Assembly: GCF_000715505.1 (NCBI RefSeq)
Contig: NZ_JHEH01000003.1
Coordinates: forward strand, 186,001-250,000
DNA from: Thioclava dalianensis
Lineage (GTDB): Bacteria > Pseudomonadota > Alphaproteobacteria > Rhodobacterales > Rhodobacteraceae
Direction: 5' to 3'
DNA length: 64,000 nucleotides
The notes beneath the pieces are model-generated. The model was given only the letters and a program-made list of their open reading frames with translations. It made no database searches and was not told the DNA's origin. Within the stretch, counting starts at the first letter, position 1. Every line of letters starts with the position of its first letter. Positions 51,028 through 60,710 of this stretch are shown one piece after another. The position numbers and the translations under genes were made by a program.

Positions 51028-52641
51028 TCACATCCGCATGCGTGGCACATCGTTCGGATCCAGCTGCAACTCGATCAGCAGCGGCTTGTCCCGGGTCTCA
51101 ATCGCGTTAATCGCCTTATCGAGGTCTTCGTTGCAGGAGACCCGCACCCCTTGCCCGCCCAGCGCGGTTGCGACCTGCGCGAAAGAGGGCCAGTCGAACA
51201 TCGTCAGGCCGGGGTCCATCTTGCGGTCGAGGAACTGGATATGCTCGGCCCCATAGGCAGAGTCATTCGCCACGATCACGATCAGATCCTGCTTCATCCG
51301 AACGGCGGTGTTGAACTCGTTGAGACCGCCCATCATGAAACCCCCATCGCCAGTGAAGAGCACGACGGGGCGATCCGACACGGCATAGCCTGCGCCAATC
51401 GCGACCTGCAGCCCAAGCCCGATCGATCCGAAATTCGTGGTGGCGAAAAAGCTTTGCGCGTTCGGGCAAGAGATGCGGCACCAGACCTCGGTCATGAAGC
51501 GCCCGCCATCAGTGGTGAGAAAGCGATCTTTCGGCAAGGCCTCTTCCAGCCGGTCCAAGGCATATTCGAAATTCACATATCCCGCAGCCGCCTTCTCCGG
51601 GTTGCCCTTGGGATGGGCGGTCAGCGCGGGGATGTCGAGCTCGGATGTAAATCCGCTGCCGGGGATCTCGGCCTCATTCAGCCACCACAGGATATTGTCC
51701 GCAGTCAGCCCCGCATCGGCCACAAGTGCCGCATCGGGGTGGAAATTCTTGGCCACCTCGGTGACGGTGTCGTTGATCTGGATGACCCGCTTGCCCTTCA
51801 TCAACGCCCCCTTATCGGTGGTGAAATGATGCAGGGACGTCCCAAAGGCGATAATGCAATCGGCCTTGCCAATCGCCTCATAGGCCGCAGGGGTCGAGAG
51901 CGTGCCGAAAATGTCGATGTTATAGGGGTGATCCTTGAACATCCCCTTGGCCTTGAGCGTCGTGGCCAGCGGCGCCTCCAGACGGTCGGCCAGCGCTTTG
52001 ATCTGCGCAACCGAATCCTTGGCACCGATCCCCGCCAGAATGATCGGGCGTTTCGCGCTGGCGATCATGCCGATGGCTTGGTCCAGATCATCACCTTCGG
52101 GCACATAGGCGGGCGCAGTGTAGGCCGGGAAGACATGGCGGATGTGTTCGACCTCCTGCCACATGAAATCGACCGGCATGTTCAACACGATGGGCCGCTT
52201 TTCCACCTGCGCGCGGTAGATTGCGTGGGCCACGTCATAGGACGCGGTCTCGGGCGCGCGCAGTTGCTCGAACCCTGCCCCGGTGATCTTGACCGTCTCG
52301 CGCTGGTCGATGTTTTGCAGGTTCTGCGGGTTCGACACGGCCGTATCACCCGCCAGCAAAACCATCGGAATATGGGCGCGGGCCGCTTCGGTCAGGGCTG
52401 TGACACAGTTGGTCAGGGCCGGGCCATGGGTAATCGTGGCGATGCCGACCTTGCCCGCAACGCGCCCATGGGCCAGCGCCATCAGAACCGCGCTTCCCTC
52501 ATAGGCCACGGGGACGAAGCTTGCCCCGGTGTCACGCACGAAATGGTCCACCATGAAGAGATTGGCATCCCCCATAAGCCCGAACATCGTGTCGAGGCTG
52601 TGATCGGCAAGAGATTGGGCGATGGATTGGTAAACGTACAT
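51028..52641 (-). CDS. Acetolactate-synthase-like ThDP-dependent enzyme
   Basis: A 537-residue thiamine-diphosphate enzyme with the usual PYR, central and PP domains. The catalytic Glu is in VAYEGSAVLMALAHG, and the ThDP-binding GDG...N motif is GDGGFMMGGLNE followed by NDSAYG. It does not carry the full acetolactate synthase FAD or regulatory-subunit features. It may be a decarboxylase, carboligase or sulfo-/oxo-acid enzyme. It is monocistronic and starts with ATG at 52641 without a strong ribosome-binding site. Confidence 0.83.
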   Translation of the reverse strand: MYVYQSIAQSLADHSLDTMFGLMGDANLFMVDHFVRDTGASFVPVAYEGSAVLMALAHGRVAGKVGIATITHGPALTNCVTALTEAARAHIPMVLLAGDTAVSNPQNLQNIDQRETVKITGAGFEQLRAPETASYDVAHAIYRAQVEKRPIVLNMPVDFMWQEVEHIRHVFPAYTAPAYVPEGDDLDQAIGMIASAKRPIILAGIGAKDSVAQIKALADRLEAPLATTLKAKGMFKDHPYNIDIFGTLSTPAAYEAIGKADCIIAFGTSLHHFTTDKGALMKGKRVIQINDTVTEVAKNFHPDAALVADAGLTADNILWWLNEAEIPGSGFTSELDIPALTAHPKGNPEKAAAGYVNFEYALDRLEEALPKDRFLTTDGGRFMTEVWCRISCPNAQSFFATTNFGSIGLGLQVAIGAGYAVSDRPVVLFTGDGGFMMGGLNEFNTAVRMKQDLIVIVANDSAYGAEHIQFLDRKMDPGLTMFDWPSFAQVATALGGQGVRVSCNEDLDKAINAIETRDKPLLIELQLDPNDVPRMRM

Positions 52642-53038
52642 TTTGCGGCTCTTCGGTTTCTTGTGAACAGGTCACCTGAAACTGTAGCGCAGCAATGGCG
52701 CGGAAAATGCGCAGAATTGATAGGATATTAGATAGATATGGAACAGATCGCGCATGAAATATCACATCAGCGCGCAAGTTCCGCATGACGGCGCACCGAC
52801 GCAGTGATCCCCGACTCAGCGCTTAGAGCACCAGTGATCTTGTCAGCCTATCTCGGGCGAACCCCGCAGATTTTTCTGACTGCGCCAAATATGCGCGTCG
52901 ACATCTCGCTCAGAGAATATTCACCGCAGAAGCGCGGCGGATCTGGCATGCACTCCATTTGTATGCGGCAGGCCGCCCGGCACTGCTTGCGGCAAACAAT
53001 AGAGGCTCGCCCCTCTTTACAGAGCTCGATTCACAAGA
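52642..53038. other. intergenic region without recognisable gene
   Basis: About 400 bp between the divergent ThDP enzyme and lacI-type genes, with lower GC than average. CAGGT-C-ACCTG (52668-52678) is a small dyad near the ThDP gene start. Short frames across the region show no motifs. It probably holds the promoter of the ThDP gene. Confidence 0.5.
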
Positions 53039-53078
53039 TTGACATCGATGACATTTTCGCTGTATGACATCGATGTCT
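53039..53078 (+). promoter_or_regulatory. promoter of the LacI-type operon with two overlapping operators
   Basis: A -35 box TTGACA (53039-53044) and -10 box TATGAC (53063-53068) are 18 bp apart. Operator 1 (GACATCGATGAC, 53041-53052) covers the -35, and operator 2 (GACATCGATGTC, 53066-53077, a perfect palindrome) covers the -10. Both have the central CG of LacI-family sites and are 25 bp apart. This indicates tight autoregulation. Confidence 0.8.
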
Positions 53079-53120
53079 TTTGGGACTCGCAGCGATTTTC
53101 CTGCTTGGGAGGAGGCCGTC

Positions 53121-54191
53121 TTGTCGACGATTTACGATGTAGCAAAACTGGCTGGCGTTTCACCCAAGACGGTGTCGCGGGTTGTGAACGGGGATGCGCC
53201 CGTCGGCAAAAAGACGCGCGATAAGGTGGAAAACGCCATTCGCGAGCTGAAATACGTTCCCTCAAGCGCTGCACGCATGATGCGCTCCAACAGATCGGGG
53301 CTGATCGGCGTTGTGACGGGGGCGATTTCGCGCACGGCGGAACTGGCCGACCCGAAAGGGCTGCCCGACCTTTTCATCTTGCAGGGCATCCAACAGATCG
53401 TGGCGGAACGCGACCTGACGCTGATGATCGCCGATACGGCGGGGCAAGTTGAGAAGGTGCCCTCTCTTCTGCGGACCTTTCAGCAGCATCGGGTCGAAGG
53501 GCTGATCTATGTTGCAGACTACCACAAAAAAGTGGCGTTCGAGCCCACCCCCCCGGACTGCCCGCTCGTTCTCGCCAATTGCTACGACGCCGAGGCGACG
53601 CCCGCGATCCTGCCCGATGACGAAGCCTGCCAACGCAGCCTTGTCGAGCGCCTGATCGCGCATGGGCACCGACGGATTGGCTTCCTAACGCTCGATCCGG
53701 CAATGGATGCGGTCTCGCTTCGCGTCGCGGGCTATCGCGCGGCGCTCGACGCTGCAGGCATCGCCTATGAGCCGGAATTGGTGGAAATCGGCTATCGAAA
53801 CAGCGATGCCTTCGCGCATCAGCGGCTGAGCGAGGCGCTTGATCGGTTTCTCGCCCTCCCCCGGCGCCCAAGCGTCATCTGCTGCGGCAATGACGAAATG
53901 GCGATGCGGCTCTACGGTCTTTTGCGCACGCGCGGCATCCGCGTGCCCGAGGAAATCTCGGTCGCCGGTTTCGACAATTACCGTGCAATCGCCGAAACGC
54001 TCTATCCAACGCTGAGCACCGTCGAGCTGCCCTATGCAGAGATGGGGCGGCGTGCGGCGAAGCTCTTGCTTTCCATGATCACGGAGAAAGCCTCCCCCCC
54101 GCACGAGCCCGTGCGTGTGGAGGGCGGCGTGTTCTGGCGCTCCTCCGTGATCGACCTCGAACCAGATCGCCAGACATCCAAGGGAGGATGA
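53121..54191 (+). CDS. LacI-family transcriptional repressor
   Basis: A 356-residue repressor. The N-terminal HTH STIYDVAKLAGVSPKTVSRV with the hinge helix SSAARMMRSNRSGLIG is canonical; the rest is a periplasmic-binding-protein-like sugar-sensing domain. The TTG at 53121 after GGAGGAGG gives the family N-terminus. An ATG at 53064 would add 19 foreign residues and would place an operator inside the gene. It is the first gene of an operon with a sugar ABC transporter and a clan GH-J glycosidase, and its stop lies one base before the binding-protein ATG. Confidence 0.9.
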   Translation: MSTIYDVAKLAGVSPKTVSRVVNGDAPVGKKTRDKVENAIRELKYVPSSAARMMRSNRSGLIGVVTGAISRTAELADPKGLPDLFILQGIQQIVAERDLTLMIADTAGQVEKVPSLLRTFQQHRVEGLIYVADYHKKVAFEPTPPDCPLVLANCYDAEATPAILPDDEACQRSLVERLIAHGHRRIGFLTLDPAMDAVSLRVAGYRAALDAAGIAYEPELVEIGYRNSDAFAHQRLSEALDRFLALPRRPSVICCGNDEMAMRLYGLLRTRGIRVPEEISVAGFDNYRAIAETLYPTLSTVELPYAEMGRRAAKLLLSMITEKASPPHEPVRVEGGVFWRSSVIDLEPDRQTSKGG

Positions 54192-54192
54192 C

Positions 54193-55455
54193 ATGAAACT
54201 ATTGAACGTAACGGCCGGGGCGGTCATCGCCGCCACCGGGTTCTGCAGTGCTGCCTTCGCGACCACCGATTTGACGATGTGGTATCATGGCGCTGGCAAC
54301 AAGGTGGAAGGTAAAATCGTCAACCAGATCATCGACGACTTCAACAAGAGCCAGTCGGATTACAAGGTCTCGCTGCAGAGCTTTCCGCAAAACAGCTACA
54401 ATGGCTCTGTGACGGCGGCCGCGCTGGCAGGCAAGCTGCCAGACATCCTTGATATGGACGGTCCTGTTATGCCGAACTGGGCTTGGTCGGGCTATCTGCA
54501 GCCGCTGCCGATCCCCCAAGATCACTTCAAGGCTTTCCTGCCCGGCACCAAGGGCATCTATGACGGCAAGCTTTATTCGATCGGCCTGTGGGATGCCGCC
54601 GTGGCCCTTTATGCGCGCAAATCCACTATGAAAGAGCTGGGCCTGCGCACGCCGACGCTGGACAAGCCCTGGACCAAGGACGAGTTCATGCATGCGCTGA
54701 AGGCCGCGAAGGCGAGCGGCAAGTTCGACTACGCAATCGATCTGGGCATGTCGGATAAAAGCGAGTGGTACTCTTATGCGTTCCTTCCCTTCCTCCAAAG
54801 CTTCGGCGGCGGGCTGATCAACCGCGAGACCTATGACAGCGCGGAAGGGGTGCTCAACGGCAAGGATGCGATCGCTTGGGGCAACTGGTGGCAATCGCTG
54901 TTCACCGACAAGCTGGTACCGGGCACCAGCCAAGACCCGGCCGCGCATGAGACCGGCTTCATCGACGGCAAATACGCCTTCTCGTGGAACGGCAACTGGA
55001 ATGCGGTCAAGACGATGGCCAAGGTCAAGGATGTCGAATTCCTGCCTGCCCCCGATTTCGGCCATGGCTCCAAGATCGGCGCCGCCTCCTGGCAGTTCGG
55101 GATTTCGGCCAGCTCCAAGCATCCAGAGGGCGCAGCGGAATTTATTAAATTCGCGACGCAGGACAAGTATCTCGCCGACTTCTCAGAGGCGTTGGGCTTG
55201 ATCCCGGCCACCAAATCGGCCGCGCAGATGACCCAGATGTATGCCGACGGTGGCCCACTTGCAGTGTTCTATGGCCTGTCCGCCGCGCAAGCTGAGAAGC
55301 GTCCGGTTACCCCCGGCTATGTCGTCGAATCCAAGGTGTTCCAGAAGGCCGCAGCCGATATCGCGGACGGGGCGGATGTGACCGACACGCTTGACGGTGC
55401 CACCGACCAGATCGACGCCGATATCAAGCGCAACGACGGCTACAAGACGCACTGA
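54193..55455 (+). CDS. Sugar ABC transporter substrate-binding protein
   Basis: A 420-residue family-1 solute-binding protein of the CUT1 class with a Sec signal peptide (NVTAGAVIAATGFCSAAFA, cleavage near residue 24). It is rich in aromatic residues that commonly stack on sugar rings (DLTMWYHG, WSGYL, WGNWWQSLF, SWNGNWNAV). GGAGG precedes the start, overlapping the lacI end. In view of the downstream glycosidase the ligand is probably an oligosaccharide with a fructose unit. Confidence 0.88.
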   Translation: MKLLNVTAGAVIAATGFCSAAFATTDLTMWYHGAGNKVEGKIVNQIIDDFNKSQSDYKVSLQSFPQNSYNGSVTAAALAGKLPDILDMDGPVMPNWAWSGYLQPLPIPQDHFKAFLPGTKGIYDGKLYSIGLWDAAVALYARKSTMKELGLRTPTLDKPWTKDEFMHALKAAKASGKFDYAIDLGMSDKSEWYSYAFLPFLQSFGGGLINRETYDSAEGVLNGKDAIAWGNWWQSLFTDKLVPGTSQDPAAHETGFIDGKYAFSWNGNWNAVKTMAKVKDVEFLPAPDFGHGSKIGAASWQFGISASSKHPEGAAEFIKFATQDKYLADFSEALGLIPATKSAAQMTQMYADGGPLAVFYGLSAAQAEKRPVTPGYVVESKVFQKAAADIADGADVTDTLDGATDQIDADIKRNDGYKTH

Positions 55456-55469
55456 ACCGCCACGCATCG

Positions 55470-55488
55470 GGGGCGCCTTGCGCGCCCC
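55470..55488 (+). other. intergenic hairpin downstream of binding-protein gene
   Basis: GGGGCGC and GCGCCCC form a 7-bp stem with a 5-nt loop, 15 bp after the binding-protein stop and without a T-run. Position and design mirror the hairpin at 19988-20009 in the other sugar operon. Confidence 0.55.
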
Positions 55489-55523
55489 TCATCCCCCACA
55501 CCCCGAAACCGGGAGACCGCGCC

Positions 55524-56591
55524 ATGCGCTCGTCGCTCACTTCCGCGAACCGGGCGGGATGGGCCTTTGCCCTGCCGGGCATCGGGCTGATCCTTGCCTT
55601 CATCATCACACCATTTTTTCTGGGCGTCGGCTTTTCGCTGAGCAACCAGCGGCTGATCTCGCCCAATCCAACGCGTTTTGTCGGCCTCGAGAACTATCGC
55701 CAGATGCTCGATATCGCGGTGGTCAAGCTGCAGGCCAAGACCGATGCCGCCGGCAAGGTTATCACGAATGCCGAGGGCGAGACCGAATTTCCCCGCCTGC
55801 GTGCAATCACGCGCAACCCCGACACGCCGCAATATCGAGGCATGCAGGAATGGTTCCGCTGGGTCTCGGGCGATACGGCGCATGTGGTGATCGCAAGCGA
55901 CGTCGTCTTTTGGAAAGCGCTGCTCAACACCTGCATCGTCGTGCTCGTGGTGGCGCCGGTGCAGGCCGCAATCGCCCTGGGCCTTGCGCTGCTGATCAAC
56001 CAGAAATTGCGCGGGATCACGATCTTCCGCACGATCTACTTCATGCCCGTGGTGGTCTCGATCGTTGTCGTCTCGCTGCTCTGGCGCTTCATCTATTCGG
56101 GGCAGAACGGGCTTTTGAACAACATGCTCTCGCTGATCAGCTTCGGGCATTTTCAGCCCGTCGACTGGTTGGGCAATCCACATACGGCACTTGGCGCGAT
56201 CATCACGATGTCGATCTGGCAGGCGGTAGGCTTTCATATGGTGATCTGGCTGTCGGGCCTGCAAACGATCCCGCCCACGCTCTACGAGGCCGCCGCAATC
56301 GAAGGCTCGTCGAAATGGCAGACCTTCCGCTATGTCACGTGGCCGGGGCTGCGCCACACCGCCGTGCTGGTGCTGATCGTGATCACCATGCAGGCATTCG
56401 CGATCTTTGCGCAGATCGACGTGATGACCAAAGGCGGGCCGCTCGATTCAACCCAGACCTTGGTCTTCCAAGCGGTGCAACGCGGCTATGGCATGCAGAA
56501 CATCGCGGGCGGCTCGGCGATCTCGGTGATCCTGTTCGTGATCGTTCTGGTGATCTCGATGATCCAACGCTGGCTGACAAGGGAGCGCTGA
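55524..56591 (+). CDS. Sugar ABC transporter permease (MalF-type) with enlarged periplasmic loop
   Basis: A 355-residue permease. Between the first helix (GLILAFIITPFFLGVGF) and the second (LLNTCIVVLVVAPVQAAIALG) lies a hydrophilic segment of about 90 residues (about 40-130). It is longer than in most two-permease CUT1 systems. The EAA loop reads EAAAIEGSSKWQTFRYVTWP near residue 255. It ends one base before the second permease gene. Confidence 0.87.
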   Translation: MRSSLTSANRAGWAFALPGIGLILAFIITPFFLGVGFSLSNQRLISPNPTRFVGLENYRQMLDIAVVKLQAKTDAAGKVITNAEGETEFPRLRAITRNPDTPQYRGMQEWFRWVSGDTAHVVIASDVVFWKALLNTCIVVLVVAPVQAAIALGLALLINQKLRGITIFRTIYFMPVVVSIVVVSLLWRFIYSGQNGLLNNMLSLISFGHFQPVDWLGNPHTALGAIITMSIWQAVGFHMVIWLSGLQTIPPTLYEAAAIEGSSKWQTFRYVTWPGLRHTAVLVLIVITMQAFAIFAQIDVMTKGGPLDSTQTLVFQAVQRGYGMQNIAGGSAISVILFVIVLVISMIQRWLTRER

Positions 56592-56592
56592 A

Positions 56593-57471
56593 ATGAGTGT
56601 CATTGGTTCTGACAACCGTAATTTGCGGCTGGGCGTGCGCTATCTCGTGCTGATCCTGATCGCGCTGATCTTCGTGCTGCCGCTGCTGTTCATGGTGATG
56701 TCCAGCTTCAAGCCCAGCGATGCGCTGCTGCGCGACTCCTCGAGCTTGCGCGCCTTCCTCCCGGTGGGCCAGCTTAGCCTCGACAATTACACCGGCGCCT
56801 TCGAACGCGCCCCCGTGGGGCTGTTCGTCTTCAACTCGATCTTTGTGACCGGGACGACGGTGCTGTTGTCGCTGTTGATCTGCTCGCTGGCCGGGTTCTC
56901 CTTCGTGTTCCTGCACTGGCGCGGGCGCGACCTGATGCTCTCGATCATACTCGCGACCTTCATCGTGCCCTTCGAGACGATCGCAATCCCGCTGTTGCTG
57001 GAAGTGTCGAAACTGCCTTGGCTGGGACTGGACGGGCTGAGCTGGGGGTGGCTTGACAGCTACCGCGTCCAGATCATTCCTTGGATCGCGGACGGGCTGA
57101 CGATTTTCCTTTTCGTTCAGTATTTCAAAGGCCTGCCCGGCGAGCTGATCGAGGCGGCCCGTGTCGAGGGTGCGAGTTGGTTCCAGATCTATCGCCGCGT
57201 GGTGATCCCGCTTTCGGGTCCGGTGATCGCGACCGCCGCGATCCTGAAATTCCTCGTCATGTACAACCAATATCTCTGGCCGCTGATCGTGGTGCAGCAA
57301 GAGCAGTACCGTCCGGTGATGGTCGGCCTGCAGTATTTCTTCCAACTCAACCCCGCCTGGGGGGAGATCATGGCTTACCTGACGCTGATCACGGTGCCGG
57401 TTCTCGCCTTCTATCTCGTGCTTCAAAAGGCGTTCATCGCCTCTATCGCCTCGACCGGCGTGAAAGGATAA
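56593..57471 (+). CDS. Sugar ABC transporter permease (MalG-type)
   Basis: A 292-residue permease of standard size with six helices, the EAA loop EAARVEGASWFQIYRRVVIP near residue 195 and the C-terminal FIASIASTGVKG. It partners the preceding MalF-type permease. The glycosidase gene starts six bases after its stop. Confidence 0.89.
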   Translation: MSVIGSDNRNLRLGVRYLVLILIALIFVLPLLFMVMSSFKPSDALLRDSSSLRAFLPVGQLSLDNYTGAFERAPVGLFVFNSIFVTGTTVLLSLLICSLAGFSFVFLHWRGRDLMLSIILATFIVPFETIAIPLLLEVSKLPWLGLDGLSWGWLDSYRVQIIPWIADGLTIFLFVQYFKGLPGELIEAARVEGASWFQIYRRVVIPLSGPVIATAAILKFLVMYNQYLWPLIVVQQEQYRPVMVGLQYFFQLNPAWGEIMAYLTLITVPVLAFYLVLQKAFIASIASTGVKG

Positions 57472-57477
57472 TCCGAC

Positions 57478-58470
57478 ATGGTTCTCGCACTCGACAAGCA
57501 ATGGGTCTGGGACAGCTGGTATGCCCATGACGGGCAACGCTGGCATGCCTGGTTTCTCAAGGCCGATAAGGCGCTCGGCGATCCCGAGTTGCGCCACTTC
57601 AACGTCAGCCAAGGCCACGCGGTCTCAGACGACCTGATCAACTGGCACCATCTGGGCACCTCGCTGTCGCCCGCCCCTGCCCCGGCCTGGGACGACATGG
57701 TCACCTGGACCGGGTCGGTGGTGCGCGACGATGACGGGCTGTGGCACCTGTTCTACACGGGCGGCCAGAGATCCGAAGGCGCGCTCTATCAGCGCATCGG
57801 TCACGCGACCTCGCAGGATCTGAACAACTGGGAGCGCGTGGACTGCGGGCTCTGCCTCGACCTGACGGGCCCCAACGCCGCGCAATATGAGGCCGAACAC
57901 ATGGTCGGTCACTGGCACGACCGGGCGATGCGCGACCCTTGGGTGATGCGTGATCCGGCGGGCGATGGCTGGCTGATGTATTTCACCGCCCGCGCGCCCG
58001 GCATCGCGGAGGCGAATGCCGCAGGTGCCATCGGCTTTGCCACCTCTGCCGATCTGATCCACTGGGAATTGCAGCCGCCTGTCTTCATCGGCGGGTTCGG
58101 CCAGCTCGAAGTGCCGCAGGTCTTCGAGGTGGAGGGGCGCTGGTACTGCCTGTTTTGCACCGCCGCCCAGCATTGGAGCCGCGCGCGCATCACTCAGACC
58201 GGCATGACCCCGGTGACCGGCAACCATTACCTGATCGCGGACGACCCGCGCGGGCCATGGCGGATCGCGCCCGGCTTCCTCGATGGCGCAAACCCGTGCC
58301 GCCGCTATGCCGCACGCATCCTGAAGACCGACGAGGGCTTGGTTATCATGGGGTTCGACGACAATGGCCGCGACCAGTTCATCGGCCAGATCCGCGACCC
58401 GGAGCCCGTTCTCGTGGACGCAGAGGGCTATCTGCAAATCGATCCCGACGCCCAGCAGGGAGGGAAATGA
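57478..58470 (+). CDS. Clan GH-J (GH32-like) glycosidase, cytoplasmic
   Basis: A 330-residue five-bladed beta-propeller hydrolase without a signal peptide. The three acidic positions of clan GH-J are recognisable: Asp12 in WVWDSW (nucleophile), Asp153 in the MRDP motif (transition-state stabiliser) and Glu211 in QLEVPQ (acid/base; the usual ECP is EVP). WDSW recalls GH68, while size and intracellular location fit GH32 fructosidases. The C-terminal beta-sandwich of many GH32 enzymes is missing. It probably cleaves the sugar imported by the flanking transporter. A GH43-type activity cannot be excluded. Confidence 0.78.
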   Translation: MVLALDKQWVWDSWYAHDGQRWHAWFLKADKALGDPELRHFNVSQGHAVSDDLINWHHLGTSLSPAPAPAWDDMVTWTGSVVRDDDGLWHLFYTGGQRSEGALYQRIGHATSQDLNNWERVDCGLCLDLTGPNAAQYEAEHMVGHWHDRAMRDPWVMRDPAGDGWLMYFTARAPGIAEANAAGAIGFATSADLIHWELQPPVFIGGFGQLEVPQVFEVEGRWYCLFCTAAQHWSRARITQTGMTPVTGNHYLIADDPRGPWRIAPGFLDGANPCRRYAARILKTDEGLVIMGFDDNGRDQFIGQIRDPEPVLVDAEGYLQIDPDAQQGGK

Positions 58471-58471
58471 C

Positions 58472-59542
58472 ATGGCGGGCATCAAGCTGCAAAACTTGCG
58501 CAAGAACTATGGCGCCCATGAGGTGATCCGCGGCGTCGATATCGACATTGCGGATGGCGAGTTCTGCGTCTTCGTCGGCCCCTCGGGTTGCGGGAAATCC
58601 ACGCTCTTGCGGATGATCGCGGGGCTCGAGGACATCTCGGGCGGCACGCTCGAGATCGGCGGCAAGCGCGTCAATGACGTGCAGCCCCGCGAACGTGGCG
58701 TGGCGATGGTGTTCCAGAGCTACGCGATCTTTCCGCATATGAGCGTGCGCGAGAACATGGCCTTCGGGCTGACCATCTCGGGCGCATCGAAATCCGAGAA
58801 GGCCGAGAAGGTGCAGCGCGCCGCCGAGATCTTGCAGATGGAGCATCTGCTCGACCGCCGCCCCAGCCAGCTTTCAGGCGGTCAGCGCCAGCGCGTCGCA
58901 ATCGGGCGTGCGATCACGCGCAACCCCACGGTGTTCCTGTTCGACGAGCCGCTCTCCAATCTCGACGCCGCACTTCGGATGGACATGCGCATGGAGATCG
59001 GCAAGCTGCACAAACAGCTCGGTGCGACGATGATCTACGTGACCCATGATCAGGTCGAGGCGATGACGCTGGCCGACAAGATCGTGGTGCTGCGCGACGG
59101 GCTCGTGATGCAAGCGGGCTCGCCGATGGAACTCTATCACAACCCGGCCAACCGGTTCGTCGCAGGTTTCCTCGGGGCGCCGTCGATGAACTTCCTCGAG
59201 GTCGAAATCGTCGAGGCCGATGGCGAGACTGCCAAGGTGGCGCATAGCTCCATGGAGCCGATCATCGTGCCTGTGCGCGGGCGCAGCTTCGCGCCCGGCG
59301 ACACCGGCCTGCTGGGCCTGCGCCCGCAATATGTCACCGCTTGCGCCCCCGATCAGGGCATCTTGCACGGACAGGTGTCTCTCGTCGAACGGCTGGGCAG
59401 TGAAACGGTCGTCGATTTGACCATGCAAAACGGCAAGAGCCTGATCGCCGCGTTCAGCGAAGACAAGCAATTCGAGCGGGGCGAACGGATCGATCTGGCG
59501 TTTGAGCCTGCCCGAACGCATCTGTTCCACCCCGACGAATGA
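58472..59542 (+). CDS. Sugar ABC transporter ATPase (UgpC/MalK-type)
   Basis: A 356-residue CUT1 ATPase with Walker A GPSGCGKST, signature LSGGQRQRVAIGRA, Walker B VFLFDEPLSNLD, H-loop VTHDQVEAMT and a C-terminal TOBE domain (from about 235). It starts one base after the glycosidase stop with AGGGAGGG upstream. It is the last gene of the lacI operon. Closely similar in the core to the ATPase at 22112-23185. Confidence 0.92.
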   Translation: MAGIKLQNLRKNYGAHEVIRGVDIDIADGEFCVFVGPSGCGKSTLLRMIAGLEDISGGTLEIGGKRVNDVQPRERGVAMVFQSYAIFPHMSVRENMAFGLTISGASKSEKAEKVQRAAEILQMEHLLDRRPSQLSGGQRQRVAIGRAITRNPTVFLFDEPLSNLDAALRMDMRMEIGKLHKQLGATMIYVTHDQVEAMTLADKIVVLRDGLVMQAGSPMELYHNPANRFVAGFLGAPSMNFLEVEIVEADGETAKVAHSSMEPIIVPVRGRSFAPGDTGLLGLRPQYVTACAPDQGILHGQVSLVERLGSETVVDLTMQNGKSLIAAFSEDKQFERGERIDLAFEPARTHLFHPDE

Positions 59543-59554
59543 GGGCCGAGGCTC

Positions 59555-59606
59555 GGTGACGTTGACGATCTCGCGCGGCATTCCCGCGTCGGTCGCCAAC
59601 GTCACC
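59555..59606. terminator. convergent-gene inverted repeat
   Basis: GGTGACGTTG (59555-59564) and CAACGTCACC (59597-59606) are perfect 10-bp arms enclosing 32 bases that can fold further (CGCG/CGCG). It fills the 78-bp gap between the convergent ATPase and alcohol dehydrogenase genes, so a bidirectional end signal is likely. Confidence 0.55.
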
Positions 59607-59620
59607 GGATCCTGTCCACC

Positions 59621-60658
59621 TTAAAACTGCGTGATGACCGTGGCACCGACGGATTGGAACCTGTCCATCTCCATCAGAGCCTGAGGCGCGTCTGCGAGGG
59701 TGATCCGATCCCCGACCAGACGCGCCGGGTCGAGCGTTCCGCAGGCCACCATATCGAGCATCGCGCCATAGCGATGGGCCTGCATGCCGTGCGAGCCAAG
59801 CAGCGCGATTTCCTGCCCGACAATTTTGGGCATCGGCACGGTGGGGGCAGCGTGCTCGCCAAGCATCAGGCCCACCTGAATATGCTTGCCCCGCCGTTTC
59901 AGGCAGAGGATCGAATTGGTCATCGTCACCGAATGACCGAGGGCGTCGAGCGAGACATGCGCCCCGCCGCGGGTGATCTCGTGGATCGCCGCGGGCACAT
60001 CACCGTCGCGGCCATTGATCACCGCCACCGCGCCAAGCTCACGGGCCAAATCCAGCTTCGCCGGATCGAGATCGACGCCGATGACATTTGCACCGGCGGC
60101 GGCGGCGATCATGACCGCCGACAGTCCGACGCCACCACAGCCATGCACCGCCACCCACTGCCCCGCGCTGACGCGGCCCAGATCGATCACAGCGCGGAAG
60201 GAGGTTGCAAACCGGCAGCCAAGGCTGGCTGCAGTGGCGAACTCCATGGTTTCGGGTAAAGCCACGAGGTTCAGATCGGCCTGATGGATGGCCACATATT
60301 CGGCGAAAGAGCCCCAATGGGTAAAGCCCGGCTGTTCCTGATGGAGGCAGACCTGCTGATGCCCGGCATGGCATTCCGAGCAGCTGCCGCAGCCGCAGAT
60401 GAACGGCACAGTGACCTTGTCGCCCACCCGCCAATTGCTGACGTCCTTGCCTATGGCCACGACCCGCCCGGCCAGCTCGTGTCCCGGGACATGGGGAAGC
60501 TCGATATCGCTGTCATGCCCCATCCAGCCGTGCCAGTCGCTCCGGCACACACCGGTTGCCTCGACCTTGAGCACGACGCCATGCGGCTCGGGCGTCGGAT
60601 CGGGCACAGTGACGCGTTTGGGGGCTTGTTGGAACGCCTCGAACAGCACGGCTTTCAT
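59621..60658 (-). CDS. Zinc-dependent alcohol dehydrogenase
   Basis: A 345-residue MDR-family alcohol dehydrogenase. Catalytic zinc ligands lie in [10 protein letters not shown] and GHELAG; structural zinc cysteines in [17 protein letters not shown]. The Rossmann motif GCGGVG is near residue 172. The SDWHGW variant is common in alcohol dehydrogenases acting on small alcohols or aldehydes. It is divergent from an Lrp-type gene with an inverted repeat in between, so Lrp-type control is probable. Confidence 0.88.
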   Translation of the reverse strand: MKAVLFEAFQQAPKRVTVPDPTPEPHGVVLKVEATGVCRSDWHGWMGHDSDIELPHVPGHELAGRVVAIGKDVSNWRVGDKVTVPFICGCGSCSECHAGHQQVCLHQEQPGFTHWGSFAEYVAIHQADLNLVALPETMEFATAASLGCRFATSFRAVIDLGRVSAGQWVAVHGCGGVGLSAVMIAAAAGANVIGVDLDPAKLDLARELGAVAVINGRDGDVPAAIHEITRGGAHVSLDALGHSVTMTNSILCLKRRGKHIQVGLMLGEHAAPTVPMPKIVGQEIALLGSHGMQAHRYGAMLDMVACGTLDPARLVGDRITLADAPQALMEMDRFQSVGATVITQF

Positions 60659-60710
60659 CGGTGTCTCTCCTCGCGGGTATAGAAATGATTTCCGGTATCA
60701 TAGCCATATC

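Noticed and set aside
53064-53120. ATG at 53064 as LacI start
   Set aside because: It lies inside operator 2 and would add 19 residues absent from the family; TTG at 53121 has GGAGGAGG and yields the canonical N-terminus.
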